Counted from the first letter of the stretch, positions 1 through 7,967 are shown. The stretch: DNA of 19,697 nucleotides from Deltaproteobacteria bacterium (GCA_005879255.1 VBKY01000231.1:1-19697); one strand, 5' to 3'. Translations and numbers: made by a program. The notes: a model not told the origin generated them from the letters alone.

Positions 1-443
1 CCAACTTTGGTCACCGGCACTGAGAAAGATTCCGCGAGAGTATCGCCGCCTTTCTCTACTCCCGGTCTGCGTCTGAAATAGTAAAGGACAAAAGAGGGAA
101 TTTTCAGCTCGACCTGGCCGCTCTCATAGGTAGTCAGAAGGAGGGTTACTTCGGTAAATTTTTTGGCGCCGCCGAAGGAGCCTTGCCGCACGCTGATGTC
201 TCGCACTATGAATGGCGCTAGATTCAGGCTTTCCTTCTTCAGTTGATCTAAAACAAACTCGACATCGGGATCATGCCAGGCCCTCACGGTATAGCGTAAC
301 GTGACGCCGACAAACATCGCGGTTTTGTCCAGATGGGTTGACACGGTGATTGCGGGCGCCTTGGCGGTTTTGGCGACCGGCGCGGCCGCGCCAAGCATTA
401 TCAGAGCGAACAGCAGCAAACTCGATGATGCGATGACTTTCAT
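1..443 (-). CDS. BatD-like exported protein, N-terminal part (cut by window edge)
   Basis: An open frame of 147 codons runs from an ATG at 441-443 off the left edge with no stop. The ATG overlaps the TGA of the DUF58 gene in an ATGA arrangement, which implies translational coupling. The protein begins with a short basic start and a hydrophobic stretch (residues about 4-22, SSLLLFALIMLGAAAP), read as a Sec signal peptide. A beta-rich segment follows (ITVSTHLDKTAMFVGVTLRYTV), like the opening beta-sandwich of BatD/oxygen-tolerance proteins, which are periplasmic and membrane-anchored. Its position after MoxR, DUF58 and VWA genes is where BatD often occurs in such operons. The BatD label rests mainly on context; most of the protein lies outside the window. 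Confidence 0.6.
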   Translation of the reverse strand, partial: MKVIASSSLLLFALIMLGAAAPVAKTAKAPAITVSTHLDKTAMFVGVTLRYTVRAWHDPDVEFVLDQLKKESLNLAPFIVRDISVRQGSFGGAKKFTEVTLLLTTYESGQVELKIPSFVLYYFRRRPGVEKGGDTLAESFSVPVTKV

Positions 444-1324
444 TTACGTCTCTTGCGGGCTAGAAAAAAACCGATAATCGGATCCAGAAATGGCTTTTCC
501 ACATGAAGAAACAAATGATCCAAGTTCAAACCATAGAGCGCGCGCTCGAGGGCGACCTTTCGTTCCAGCATCATGGATCGGTAAAGGCTTTTGTTCCTTC
601 CGGTTAAATTGAGCACCATCGTGCCGCCCGATTCCGCGTCGCGCAGACGCATGAAACCCCGCCCACCGGGCAAGGCCTCCTCCCAGCTGTCTTCGAGGAT
701 GACGGGAACGAGATCGTGCTTGCGCGCCAGATGCCTGAGAGCGTGAGAATGAAGAGCGCTCTCCACCTCGATGAAGTCAGAGATAAGAAAGAGTGTAGTG
801 GAAGTCTTGAGCCGGGCGAACAGATGCTCGAAGGGAAGCGACAAATTCGTCTTGATAGAGCTAGGTTTGACGTCCCACAGAGACTCCAAAATCTTCCAGG
901 TTTGCCTGGAGCCCTTCTTAAGCGGAATGTCCAGCTCGATCTTGTCGGTGAACGCCAGCAGCCCCACTTTCATATTGTCGCTGGTTGCGGAGAAAGCCAA
1001 GATCGCGGCGACCCGGACAAGCAACTCCCGCTTCGATTGGTCCGTGCTGGCAAATTCCATCGAGCGGGAAAGGTCGGCAATGATCACAGCGCTCAGTTCT
1101 TTTTCTTCAAAATCCTTTTTGACAAAAGGGTAACGCATGCGCGCGGTGGCGTTCCAGTCGATCTGCCGGTAGTCATCGCCATGTTGGTAGCGCTTGTGCT
1201 GATCGAATTCGAAGCCCCTGCCTCGCAAGGGGCTTCGATAATCGCCAACCTGGTGATCCCTCACCGCTTTTCGAATGTAGATCTCGACGTAGCGAAGCTC
1301 TTCCATCAGTGCTCTAGGAAGCAT
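440..1324 (-). CDS. DUF58 domain protein (MoxR/Bat-cluster partner)
   Basis: A 294-residue soluble protein with no signal peptide. The DUF58 signature is clear at about residues 35-62: GRGFEFDQHKRYQHGD followed by DYRQIDWNATAR. A von Willebrand A-like fold follows, with an intact MIDAS start DLSRS (D84, S86, S88) and a later FLISDF strand. DUF58 proteins are regularly encoded beside MoxR ATPases and VWA proteins and are thought to work with them as cytoplasmic metal-dependent adaptors in assembly or maturation of envelope complexes; the client here is unknown. The ATG at 1324 is used; an in-frame ATG at residue 7 (1306) is an alternative, and neither has a strong ribosome site. Its stop overlaps the next gene's start by 4 bp. 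Confidence 0.9.
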   Translation of the reverse strand: MLPRALMEELRYVEIYIRKAVRDHQVGDYRSPLRGRGFEFDQHKRYQHGDDYRQIDWNATARMRYPFVKKDFEEKELSAVIIADLSRSMEFASTDQSKRELLVRVAAILAFSATSDNMKVGLLAFTDKIELDIPLKKGSRQTWKILESLWDVKPSSIKTNLSLPFEHLFARLKTSTTLFLISDFIEVESALHSHALRHLARKHDLVPVILEDSWEEALPGGRGFMRLRDAESGGTMVLNLTGRNKSLYRSMMLERKVALERALYGLNLDHLFLHVEKPFLDPIIGFFLARKRRK

Positions 1325-1353
1325 ATTTATCGTCCACCCCGAAAATGATTCTC

Positions 1354-1462
1354 ATCACGAAGGTCACGAAGATCACGAAGGGTTTTTCTCATGTGTTTCA
1401 TGCGTCCGAGGGCGCGATCAATCGCGCCCCTACTTCGTGCACTTCGTGGTCTTCGCGGTGAT
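1354..1462. repeat. CACGAAG-type imperfect palindrome, copy 1, with a nested GC hairpin
   Basis: The left arm (1354-1382) holds three CACGAAG units and the right arm (1430-1462) holds their reverse complement (CTTCGTG, CTTCGTGG, CTTCGCGGTGA). The centre contains a second inverted repeat, AGGGCGCGAT ... ATCGCGCCCCT (about 1409-1430). The element fills most of the 174-bp spacer between the MoxR and DUF58 genes. It is related to the elements at 14566-14653 and about 8100-8158. Confidence 0.85.
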
Positions 1463-1498
1463 ACTCCGTTTTGTGACTTCTCATTCCGCAGCTATCTT

Positions 1499-2518
1499 CT
1501 ACGGGATCGCGACCTTCCCAAGCATTTCCTCGATAATTTCATCCGGCGAAATATTCTCCGCCTCCGCGCGCACAGTGCGGATCAAACGGTGCCTGAGCGC
1601 GTCCGGAGCGATTCGTTTGACGTCGGCAGGGAGCACGTAATCTCGGCCCGAGAAAAAGGCGGTGGTGCGCGCTACGGCGAGAAGATGCTGGGCCGCCCTG
1701 GGCGACGCGCCGTGCAACACCATTTCACTGACCAGCGACAGATTTGCAGGCAGGCCGTTACGCGTGGCGCGAACGATGCGGATGACATATTCGCGAATGG
1801 AATCGCTGACAAAGATTTGGCCGATATGCTTGCGGATGCGAATCACGTCTGCCGGCGTCATGATCGGGTTGACCGTCACTGCGCTCAAGTTACGCGCCAG
1901 CATTGCGGCTTCGTCCGCATGGGAAGGGTACTCCACTCTCACTTTCAGGGAAAAACGATCAACCTGGGCCTCCGGCAGGGCATACACGCCTTCTTGTTCA
2001 ACCGGATTCTGCGTCGCCAAAACCCAGAAAGGCTCCTCAAGGGGAAAGGTTGTTTCACCAATGGTAACCTGCCGTTCCTGCATCGCCTCCAAAAGCGCGC
2101 TCTGGGTTTTTTGCGTGGCGCGATTGATCTCATCGGCCAAAATCAGGTTGGCGAAGATGGGGCCCTTTTCGGTGCGAAAAGCGCTGAGCGCCGTGTCGAA
2201 GATGCGGGTGCCGATGATATCGGCGGGCAATAAATCCGGAGTGAATTGAATCCGTTGAAACTTAGCGCTGATCGTGTTGGCAAGAGTCATCACCGTCAGC
2301 GTTTTGGCGAGTCCAGGAACGCCCTCCAGCAATACATGGCCATAGCCCGATTTCTCTTCCTCGTCCCGTTTGAAGGAATAGGGGATCTCGGAGAACAGAC
2401 CGATCAACAGACGCTCAATCAGCCACTCCTGGCCGACGATAACTTTGTTGATCTCTCGCACCACGGCCTGGATGGCGTCGAAGACCTTGTCCGAGTGTAT
2501 TTCTTCAAGAGCCGTCAT
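1499..2518 (-). CDS. MoxR-family AAA+ ATPase
   Basis: A 339-residue protein of the usual MoxR length, with Walker A GVPGLAKT (residues 66-73), Walker B LILADE (125-130) running into the MoxR hallmark DEINRA, sensor-1 ATQNP (168-172), and PEAQVDRF, the usual MoxR arginine-finger region. The C-terminal helical lid contains the ASPRAAQ motif. MoxR ATPases act as chaperone-like remodelers that help assemble metal- or cofactor-containing complexes, usually with VWA and DUF58 partners, which flank this gene on both sides. The start is ATG at 2518; the upstream ribosome site is weak (GGTAGAGA). The spacers on each side contain palindromic repeats, so co-transcription is likely but not tight coupling. 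Confidence 0.95.
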   Translation of the reverse strand: MTALEEIHSDKVFDAIQAVVREINKVIVGQEWLIERLLIGLFSEIPYSFKRDEEEKSGYGHVLLEGVPGLAKTLTVMTLANTISAKFQRIQFTPDLLPADIIGTRIFDTALSAFRTEKGPIFANLILADEINRATQKTQSALLEAMQERQVTIGETTFPLEEPFWVLATQNPVEQEGVYALPEAQVDRFSLKVRVEYPSHADEAAMLARNLSAVTVNPIMTPADVIRIRKHIGQIFVSDSIREYVIRIVRATRNGLPANLSLVSEMVLHGASPRAAQHLLAVARTTAFFSGRDYVLPADVKRIAPDALRHRLIRTVRAEAENISPDEIIEEMLGKVAIP

Positions 2519-2547
2519 CGGTTCATGTCTCTACCGACTGTTACACT

Positions 2548-2619
2548 TGGAGTACTGGAGTGGTGGAGTAATGGAGTGATGTATTTAAAACCCAATACTC
2601 CAACATTCCAACACTCCAT
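2548..2619. repeat. TGGAGTA-type imperfect palindrome
   Basis: The left arm (2548-2579) is built from repeated TGGAGT units (TGGAGTACTGGAG, TGGTGGAGTAATGGAG). The right arm (2594-2618) is the reverse complement type (ATACTCCAACATTCC, AACACTCCAT). A 14-base AT-rich centre separates them. The element takes up most of the 112-bp spacer between the VWA and MoxR genes and is AT-richer than its surroundings. No second copy occurs in the window. Confidence 0.8.
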
Positions 2620-2630
2620 TTTCCTCATCC

Positions 2631-3632
2631 CTATATTAACAACGCTGCCAGAAAAATCCCGGCTGCCGCCAGCAAAAGCTGGTGATAAAAATCCTCGTAT
2701 TCGAGGGTGTTCTTGAATCCCGTAATTTCTCTCTCTTTCAGAGCGATTTCAGAAAAGGTTTTGTCCAGCTCATAGCCGCTGATCGTACGGTAGAATTTTC
2801 CGCCGGTCTGTTCGGCAATCCAACGCAGGGTCTTCTCTTCGAATCGAGTAATGATCTTGTTTCCCTTATCATCCTCGAGATAGACGGGACGACCGCGCTC
2901 GGATCCGATCGGTATCGGCGCGCCTTCCCGGGAACCGATGCCGATCGCATGGACTTTAACGCTTTCCTTTCTCACCTCACCCAGAGCAGCGTCCAGCTCA
3001 GAGCTGTTGTCTTCGCCGTCGGAGAGCAGCACAAAGACTTTCTTATTGCGCGCCGTTTCAGGACTCACCTCGGTTTCTTTTCTAATCACCGTCAGCCCGT
3101 TTCTCAGCCCGCGCCCGATGTTGGTTCCGTGATTCACCGTGGCATCGTCTTTGAGAAAATCAAGGTAGTAGAGAATGTTGTTAGAGTCTTCGGTGAGGTA
3201 CGAGATGATCATGCTGTTGCCGGCGAATGAGACCAGTCCGACACGGTCATGCTGAAGCTTCGTGCGCGAGAACGCGCCGATCACGTCCAAGGCACGCTCC
3301 AGACGTGACGGTTGAATATCACGGGCTCTCATGGACGGAGAGGTATCGAGAAGAAACACGATGTCGAGCACGCCCGGCTGGGGCACTTTCCTCTCCTGGA
3401 TGCGTTGCGGATGAGCCAGGGCGAGGATGATTGCCGCCATGACAAAATTCAAAAACAAGCATCGGATGAATTCTTTCCGCAACGAAGGAAAATGGGAAAT
3501 TCGCGTAAGTGCACGCTTAACGCCGAGGATTTTGCGCGTATGGTGCTTACTGTAAAGAAAATAAAGCCAACAGGGCAGCAAGGCCAGCAGCAGGTAAAAA
3601 AGCTTGAGATACTGGGGATACAAAAATTTCAT
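2631..3632 (-). CDS. VWA-domain membrane protein, BatA/BatB-like
   Basis: A 333-residue protein with two N-terminal membrane helices (about residues 10-27 and 57-73), a von Willebrand A domain (about 88-290) and a C-terminal membrane helix that reaches almost to the stop (HQLLLAAAGIFLAALLI). The MIDAS is complete: DTSPS (D96-S100), the GTN threonine at 170, and LLSDGED with D205. This topology and length match BatA/BatB of Bacteroides-type aerotolerance operons, inner-membrane proteins with an exposed metal-binding VWA domain. ATG at 3632 is preferred over an in-frame TTG three codons upstream. The gene begins 14 bp after the TPR gene stop, indicating an operon. Only one VWA copy is seen, whereas many Bat operons have two; a second could lie beyond the left edge. 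Confidence 0.92.
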   Translation of the reverse strand: MKFLYPQYLKLFYLLLALLPCWLYFLYSKHHTRKILGVKRALTRISHFPSLRKEFIRCLFLNFVMAAIILALAHPQRIQERKVPQPGVLDIVFLLDTSPSMRARDIQPSRLERALDVIGAFSRTKLQHDRVGLVSFAGNSMIISYLTEDSNNILYYLDFLKDDATVNHGTNIGRGLRNGLTVIRKETEVSPETARNKKVFVLLSDGEDNSSELDAALGEVRKESVKVHAIGIGSREGAPIPIGSERGRPVYLEDDKGNKIITRFEEKTLRWIAEQTGGKFYRTISGYELDKTFSEIALKEREITGFKNTLEYEDFYHQLLLAAAGIFLAALLI

Positions 3633-3646
3633 CGAAAGCAATCGCT

Positions 3647-4264
3647 TTATCCGCGCTTCTCCGGGGCCAGTTCCTGACGCGAGGGCTCTTGGGGGCGCAT
3701 TTTTTCAATAAGCGTTTTCACTTTTTGTTCTTGCTGTTGGCGATTTCGATCTTGTTGCGCAAAGATGTGGCGCACCAGCTCGTAATTGAATTTGAGATCC
3801 CAATCGTCAGGCTGAGCAACGAGCCCCTTTTGATATTCGGATAACGCGCCTTTGAGAGCATTCACCGAAGACTCCGGATTCTTGCTCTCCACGGCCTGTC
3901 GAAACAACAGGTTGCCCATCCAAAAAGAATAGTCACCGGTCTCGACCAACGACGGATTATCGGCGGGCAGGCCCTCGAGCTTGGCCAAAGCCTCATGGTA
4001 TTTGCCCTGGCTGTAGAGAATGGCAACTGCATTAAGGTTCAAGTGTTCGTACTCTTCTTTGAAAAGCGCCGACATCCAGGGAAGCTTTTGAAACGGGCTT
4101 TCGACACCGCCATAAAACTCGAGCGCCCGCGCACTGTCGCCCTGCCGATACGCATTCTGGGCGCGTTCGAATTGCCGCATCATCCAGCCATATCCTATCA
4201 GCGCCACCGAAATGATGAATAGGAATAGATAGCCCAGGGTTTTCGCATACGTCCTTGTCGGCAT
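3647..4264 (-). CDS. Membrane-anchored TPR-like protein of the Bat cluster
   Basis: A 205-residue protein with one N-terminal membrane helix (about residues 9-29, LGYLFLFIISVALIGYGWMM) followed by helical, TPR-like repeats (AQNAYRQGDSARALEFY, AILYSQGKYHEALAKLEG, LSEYQKGLVAQPDDWDLKFN). The C-terminal tail is charged and glutamine-rich (about residues 168-205). TPR proteins (BatC/BatE or TPR fused to BatB) commonly accompany VWA proteins in these clusters and probably scaffold the complex in the periplasm. Start ATG at 4264 has AGAGGCG about 8 bases upstream. It is the first gene of the Bat-like group and lies only 14 bp before the VWA gene. The TPR assignment is from helix pattern and context, without a strong motif. 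Confidence 0.75.
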   Translation of the reverse strand: MPTRTYAKTLGYLFLFIISVALIGYGWMMRQFERAQNAYRQGDSARALEFYGGVESPFQKLPWMSALFKEEYEHLNLNAVAILYSQGKYHEALAKLEGLPADNPSLVETGDYSFWMGNLLFRQAVESKNPESSVNALKGALSEYQKGLVAQPDDWDLKFNYELVRHIFAQQDRNRQQQEQKVKTLIEKMRPQEPSRQELAPEKRG

Positions 4265-4310
4265 TTCTAGATCGCCTCTTTTTATTGCGCTAAGACGCCG
4301 CTCAATTGCG

Positions 4311-4503
4311 AATCAAAATCCGAAATTCGAATTTCGAAATCCGAAACAAACTCAAAGTCAAATAAATCTAAAATCCGAGAAATTCCAAAACCCTGAATCC
4401 GCATGAAGCTTGTTTGGGATTTTGTATTTATTGGAATTTGTTTCGAATTTCGGATTTCGTGCTTCGAGTTTTGTTCTCTTTCTTTGCGTCCTTTTGTGGT
4501 TAA
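4311..4503. repeat. Long AT-rich imperfect palindrome (TCCGAAATTCGAA type)
   Basis: The left arm (4311-4392) contains AATCCGAAATTCGAA and AAATCCGAAACAAA. The right arm (about 4412-4476) holds the reverse complements, including TTTCGAATTTCGGATTTCG. A tail, TTCTTTGCGTCCTTTTGTGG (4479-4498), resembles half of a CTTTGCG/CTTTGTGG repeat. The element fills nearly all of the 263-bp spacer between Rhod1 and the TPR gene, and is far richer in A+T than the genes. It marks the boundary between the amidohydrolase region and the Bat cluster. No promoter or terminator was recognised in it. Confidence 0.8.
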
Positions 4504-4527
4504 ATCTTCATTCTTCTTAGTCCGGTG

Positions 4528-5082
4528 TCAGCGGCTCTCCGTCGGCAACTTGCGTTGCGCCCAACCCGAGAAACCGTCTTGCAGGACACTGACATTGCGG
4601 TAACCTTTCCCCCGCAGCGCCAAGTAAGAATAGGCTTCGTCGACGCCTCCGGGCGGGCACGCGCAGTAGAGTATGACCCGGCCGGATTTGGGGATTTCCT
4701 GGTGCCTGTTCTGCAATTCCGTAATCGGAATCGAACGGGCACCCGGCAGGCGCGATTTTTGGAAGTCTCCCGCCGGGCGCAGGTCGACAAATAGGATCTT
4801 CTCGCCTCCCTCCAGCATTGTTTTTACTCTCTCAGGTGGAATGGTATCGATGTATTCCTCGTCGTGACCTGCGCCGACTAACGCCGGTCGAAAAAGCAAC
4901 AGAGATAATAAGGTGAGACCTGTAAATCCCGCATTCGCGAAGCTTTGCGAGGGAAATCGGGAGACCCGAAAGGAGAGTTGGAAAGCGCGAGTGGGGCTGT
5001 ATCGCCATGCGCGCTTCCGGTCGCGGCTTACAGCCTTGAAGTGCTCGGCCCCAGGCGGGGTCTTCTTCTCATTGTCCGTCAT
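4528..5082 (-). CDS. Exported rhodanese-like protein (Rhod1) with CxC active-site loop
   Basis: A single rhodanese domain occupies about residues 78-182: LFVDLRPAGDFQKSRLPGAR, the family's D-x-R and LPGA[RK] features, then RVILYCACPPGG with candidate catalytic Cys140 and a second Cys142. The canonical C-x4-R[ST] loop is not preserved. A hydrophobic export segment (about 55-72, GLTLLSLLLFRPALVGAG) lies after an unusual basic extension of about 50 residues that the paralogues lack, so the true start could be internal, although no better start codon is visible. The ATG at 5082 overlaps the AH1 stop (ATGA), indicating coupling. Rhodaneses move sulfane sulfur via a cysteine persulfide; partner and substrate are unknown here. 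Confidence 0.85.
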   Translation of the reverse strand: MTDNEKKTPPGAEHFKAVSRDRKRAWRYSPTRAFQLSFRVSRFPSQSFANAGFTGLTLLSLLLFRPALVGAGHDEEYIDTIPPERVKTMLEGGEKILFVDLRPAGDFQKSRLPGARSIPITELQNRHQEIPKSGRVILYCACPPGGVDEAYSYLALRGKGYRNVSVLQDGFSGWAQRKLPTESR

Positions 5083-6836
5083 TGTTTTAAGCCATCATAA
5101 ATCACTTTGCCGCCGACGATCGTCATGAGACTGGTGATTTTGCCGATCTCTTCATTTGAAACCGTCAGAAAATCCTGGTCCAGGATTACCATGTCGGCCC
5201 ACTTGCCGGCTTCCAACGAGCCCAGTAGGTTTTGCCGGAGCACGTATTCCGACGCCCAACGAGTTGCCATCATGAGCGCAGTCTTGCGGTCGATGGCGTT
5301 CCGCGCTCCCCAAATTCTGCCGTTTTCATCTTTGCGAGTAATGAGAGTGGAAATTCCGAAGAATGGCTTTATGCCCTGATCCGCATCGTCTTGCTGCCAC
5401 ACCGCTCTTCCACCGGCATCTAGAATACTCTGCACCGGAACCACCCAGCGGTGCGCCGTCGCTTCGTCATAGTCCCGCATCACGTTTTCTGCGCGCAGTA
5501 GGTACTTGGGCGCGCAGCTCCACATAATATTCAGTTTCTTGGCGCGTTCGATTTGGTCGGGCCGCGGGTTCATCGTGCAATGGTCAATGGCGTGGTTTTT
5601 GGCGCGAATCTGCTCCAAGGAAAAACCGGCCTCCGCGCTTGCTTTCTCGATGATGTCCATCAACACGTCGGTGGCTTTGTCGCCCGCGCTGTGCGTCCCG
5701 GCGATGCGCAGCCCGGATTTCACAGCGGCATACGCGGCGCGACCGCGCACGTTGTCGATGGTCAGTCGACAATCCTCGCGTGCTTTGATTTTTGGATTCG
5801 GTGAAAGAGTCGTGCAAACACCCGGGTAGGAAGAATCCGTCGAACCGGACGAAATTCCGATCAGCCAGAAACGGTCAGTGCCATGACCGATCAGATTGCC
5901 AAAGCGGCTGACGAAGCTCTCACCAAAAATGTTGTCTCGGTAACCGGCCTCATTGGTGTAGGCAAGCCGGATCGGCATCTCGCCTTTCTGATCCATGTAA
6001 TGGAACGCAGAGATCGCTTCAGAACCCAGAGAGGACGACCAAGTCGTGATCCCGGCGGCGCCCCAAAGCTCCAACTCTTTGAGGTAGATCGGCGCGAGAT
6101 CTTCGGGTTTGGGCTTGGGAATGATCTCTTCGTAGAAAATCAGACTGACACCGGCACCGATGCGGCCGGTGTATTCGCCCTCGCTGTTTCTAGGGAGCTC
6201 GAGAACTTTCGGATCGTAACGCTTGAGCAATTGCTCTAATGCTTTGGTATTGGCCATGGCCTTGGTGTCGGTGACGTGAACCATGGTCGGGTTGTTCGGC
6301 GCCGCTTTGTCCAAGTCAAGCCGGGTCCGATGGTTGACGAACCCGTCGGCGACGCTGCGCGGGCGAATGCGGGTAATCAGCCACTCTCCGGGCTTCTTTG
6401 TCTTGGCCACCTGCGCTAGGCGCTCGAGCATTTCTTCTTCCGTGCGGCCTTCGATTTTGATCTCCAGCAAGCTTGGATTCATTTCCGCCGCATAGCGATC
6501 GAGTCCATATTCATGGAGGTGGGAATGGGTATCGATGAGACCGGGAATGAGCGCTCGTCCTTGCAGGTTGATTCGCCGCGTGTTGGGACCAGCGAGGGAG
6601 AGAATCTCCGCGTCGCGTCCTACTCTGAGAATTTTACCATCGCGCACGGCGATCGCCTGGGCAATGCTAAAGGTCGCATCGACGGTGATTATCTTGCCGT
6701 TGTGCAGCACCATGTCCGCGTACCGGATGACCTCGGCGGGAAGGGATTGGGCGGCGGCCTGGCCGCTTATTAGAGCGATCGCGATGGCAAGTAGCAAGCA
6801 AAAACTTTTTCTTCTGAAGATCCCTATTGATTTCAT
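5079..6836 (-). CDS. Secreted amidohydrolase, YtcJ-like / amidohydrolase family 3 (AH1)
   Basis: A 585-residue metal-dependent hydrolase with an N-terminal signal peptide (FRRKSFCLLLAIAIALISG, cleavage near AAAQ, residue 30). The small beta-domain starts at VLHNGKIITVD; the HxH metal motif is in IDTHSHLHEY (H104, H106); later candidate metal ligands are H382 (GTHSAGDKA), H419 (AIDHC) and D483/D484. The C-terminal composite domain ends in GKWADMVILDQDF and VGGKVIYDG. The family hydrolyses C-N or related bonds in small cyclic, formyl or acyl compounds; the substrate cannot be read from sequence. ATG at 6836 is chosen because AGGAAGG lies 9-10 bases upstream. It starts 20 bp after SBP1 and overlaps Rhod1 by 4 bp. 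It is the most divergent of the five paralogues here. Confidence 0.9.
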   Translation of the reverse strand: MKSIGIFRRKSFCLLLAIAIALISGQAAAQSLPAEVIRYADMVLHNGKIITVDATFSIAQAIAVRDGKILRVGRDAEILSLAGPNTRRINLQGRALIPGLIDTHSHLHEYGLDRYAAEMNPSLLEIKIEGRTEEEMLERLAQVAKTKKPGEWLITRIRPRSVADGFVNHRTRLDLDKAAPNNPTMVHVTDTKAMANTKALEQLLKRYDPKVLELPRNSEGEYTGRIGAGVSLIFYEEIIPKPKPEDLAPIYLKELELWGAAGITTWSSSLGSEAISAFHYMDQKGEMPIRLAYTNEAGYRDNIFGESFVSRFGNLIGHGTDRFWLIGISSGSTDSSYPGVCTTLSPNPKIKAREDCRLTIDNVRGRAAYAAVKSGLRIAGTHSAGDKATDVLMDIIEKASAEAGFSLEQIRAKNHAIDHCTMNPRPDQIERAKKLNIMWSCAPKYLLRAENVMRDYDEATAHRWVVPVQSILDAGGRAVWQQDDADQGIKPFFGISTLITRKDENGRIWGARNAIDRKTALMMATRWASEYVLRQNLLGSLEAGKWADMVILDQDFLTVSNEEIGKITSLMTIVGGKVIYDGLKQ

Positions 6837-6856
6837 TATAGTCGCCTTCCTAAGTT

Positions 6857-7933
6857 TTATTCCGCAACTTTGGGCAGTCCCCAAATATCGACCGCAATGC
6901 GCTTCATCAAATCATCTTCCCGGTTACGGCAACCCGTGGCGCAAACAGAAACGTTCGCTCCATTGGCTAACTGGTTGGCAAGGGTTTTCTGCACCAGAAA
7001 AGATGCCCTTCCGGGATCCACCGCGTCTAAGACTTGCTGGCCTTCCGGCGAGGCAAGAAACTCGATCCACAAAAGCGCCGTGTGGCGATTCGGCGCGCGC
7101 GCATAAACCGCTTCCGGCTCGTGAAAGGCCGCCGGCAACGGATTGGGAACCAGCTTCTTGATCGGCGCGCTCGGATTTTGTTTCAAGTAACGTTCCGTGG
7201 CGTGCAGGTAAACGCCGCACATAAAAGCAAACTCACCGGCCGCCAGCTTGGTCAACCCTTGAGTGCTGCCGCGCACGATGACTGGATTGTTTTGTTTTAG
7301 CTTCCGGGCATAATCCAGGGTTTTCTCTTCGCCCCAGCGCGCCGCGAGCGAGGCAATCACGTTGGGCTTGCTGTCAACCGTAAACTTGCCGCTCCACTTG
7401 GGGTCGAAACAACTTTCCCACCCGGTTGGCGTGGGCTCCGATGCGATCCGATTGACGTTGTAGACCATGATGCCAATGATGCTCCCGCTCCATATGACTA
7501 CGCCGGATTCATCGATCATTTCCCGCGGGATGTTGAGATGACCGCCCTCGGCCATTTTCTTGAAATCATAATTTCTGAACAGATTGTGGGAAAAATATTG
7601 ACTCCATAAATTGGGAGCGGGGCGGAACGCGTCGACCACCGCTTTTCCTTCGATCAGATCGTCAAGCTGTTTTTTGAAATCAGCAGGCTTCGACCAGACA
7701 ACTTCTTTGACGAAGGGGTATTTTTTCTTGAAGGCCTCGATAAGATGAGGTGTTGTACTGTCTTCAAAACCAGGCGAGACAACGAGCTTTCCTTCCTTCT
7801 TTGCGTCTTCAAGTATGTGCTCTCTAGTGTCGTGGATCATCCCGCCCTGAGATAAAGCTGGGGAGTCAGAGAACCAAGCGACGAAGAAACAGAGCCAGAA
7901 ACCTAACAAAAGTTTTTTTGTTCTGATCGTCAT
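6857..7933 (-). CDS. Periplasmic ABC-type solute-binding protein, iron/small-molecule PBP type 2 (SBP1)
   Basis: A 358-residue protein with a Sec signal peptide (LLLGFWLCFFVAWFSDSPALSQ, cleavage near residue 29). It has the layout of family-1/type-2 binding proteins: EDAKKEGKLVV near the N-terminus, AFKKKYPF, VYNVNRI in the hinge region, GWESCFDPKWSGKF, and LWIEFLASPEGQQVLD near the C-terminus. The closest well-known relatives are Fe(III)/thiamine/2-aminoethylphosphonate-type binding proteins, but the ligand is not predictable here. A close cysteine pair (C331, C335) sits near the C-terminus. ATG at 7933 has GAGG about 12 bases upstream. It probably heads the SBP1-AH1-Rhod1 operon (20-bp gap to AH1). 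No transporter permease or ATPase gene is nearby. Confidence 0.88.
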   Translation of the reverse strand: MTIRTKKLLLGFWLCFFVAWFSDSPALSQGGMIHDTREHILEDAKKEGKLVVSPGFEDSTTPHLIEAFKKKYPFVKEVVWSKPADFKKQLDDLIEGKAVVDAFRPAPNLWSQYFSHNLFRNYDFKKMAEGGHLNIPREMIDESGVVIWSGSIIGIMVYNVNRIASEPTPTGWESCFDPKWSGKFTVDSKPNVIASLAARWGEEKTLDYARKLKQNNPVIVRGSTQGLTKLAAGEFAFMCGVYLHATERYLKQNPSAPIKKLVPNPLPAAFHEPEAVYARAPNRHTALLWIEFLASPEGQQVLDAVDPGRASFLVQKTLANQLANGANVSVCATGCRNREDDLMKRIAVDIWGLPKVAE

Positions 7934-7967
7934 ATCGCCCTACCTCGCCCGCTTAGCATGGGGCCGT

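Noticed and set aside
1354..1462. CACGAAG units as a possible CRISPR array
   Set aside because: Units are 7-10 bases with no spacers, and arranged as inverted arms of a palindrome.
716..2249. Long open frames on the plus strand opposite the DUF58 and MoxR genes
   Set aside because: They are antisense to genes with clear family motifs, lack recognisable domains, and have compositions typical of reverse-frame shadows.
4403..4603. Small plus-strand frame reading FEFRISCFEF and so on
   Set aside because: It is the translation of the right arm of the AT-rich palindrome and runs into the antisense of Rhod1.
5079..6836. Twin-arginine (Tat) export of AH1, from the RR in FRRKSF
   Set aside because: The consensus R-R-x-F-L-K is not met, and AH2-AH4 have ordinary Sec-type signals.
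6837..6884. Longer TTG start for AH1 overlapping the SBP1 end
   Set aside because: ATG at 6836 has AGGAAGG at good spacing and leads directly into the signal peptide.
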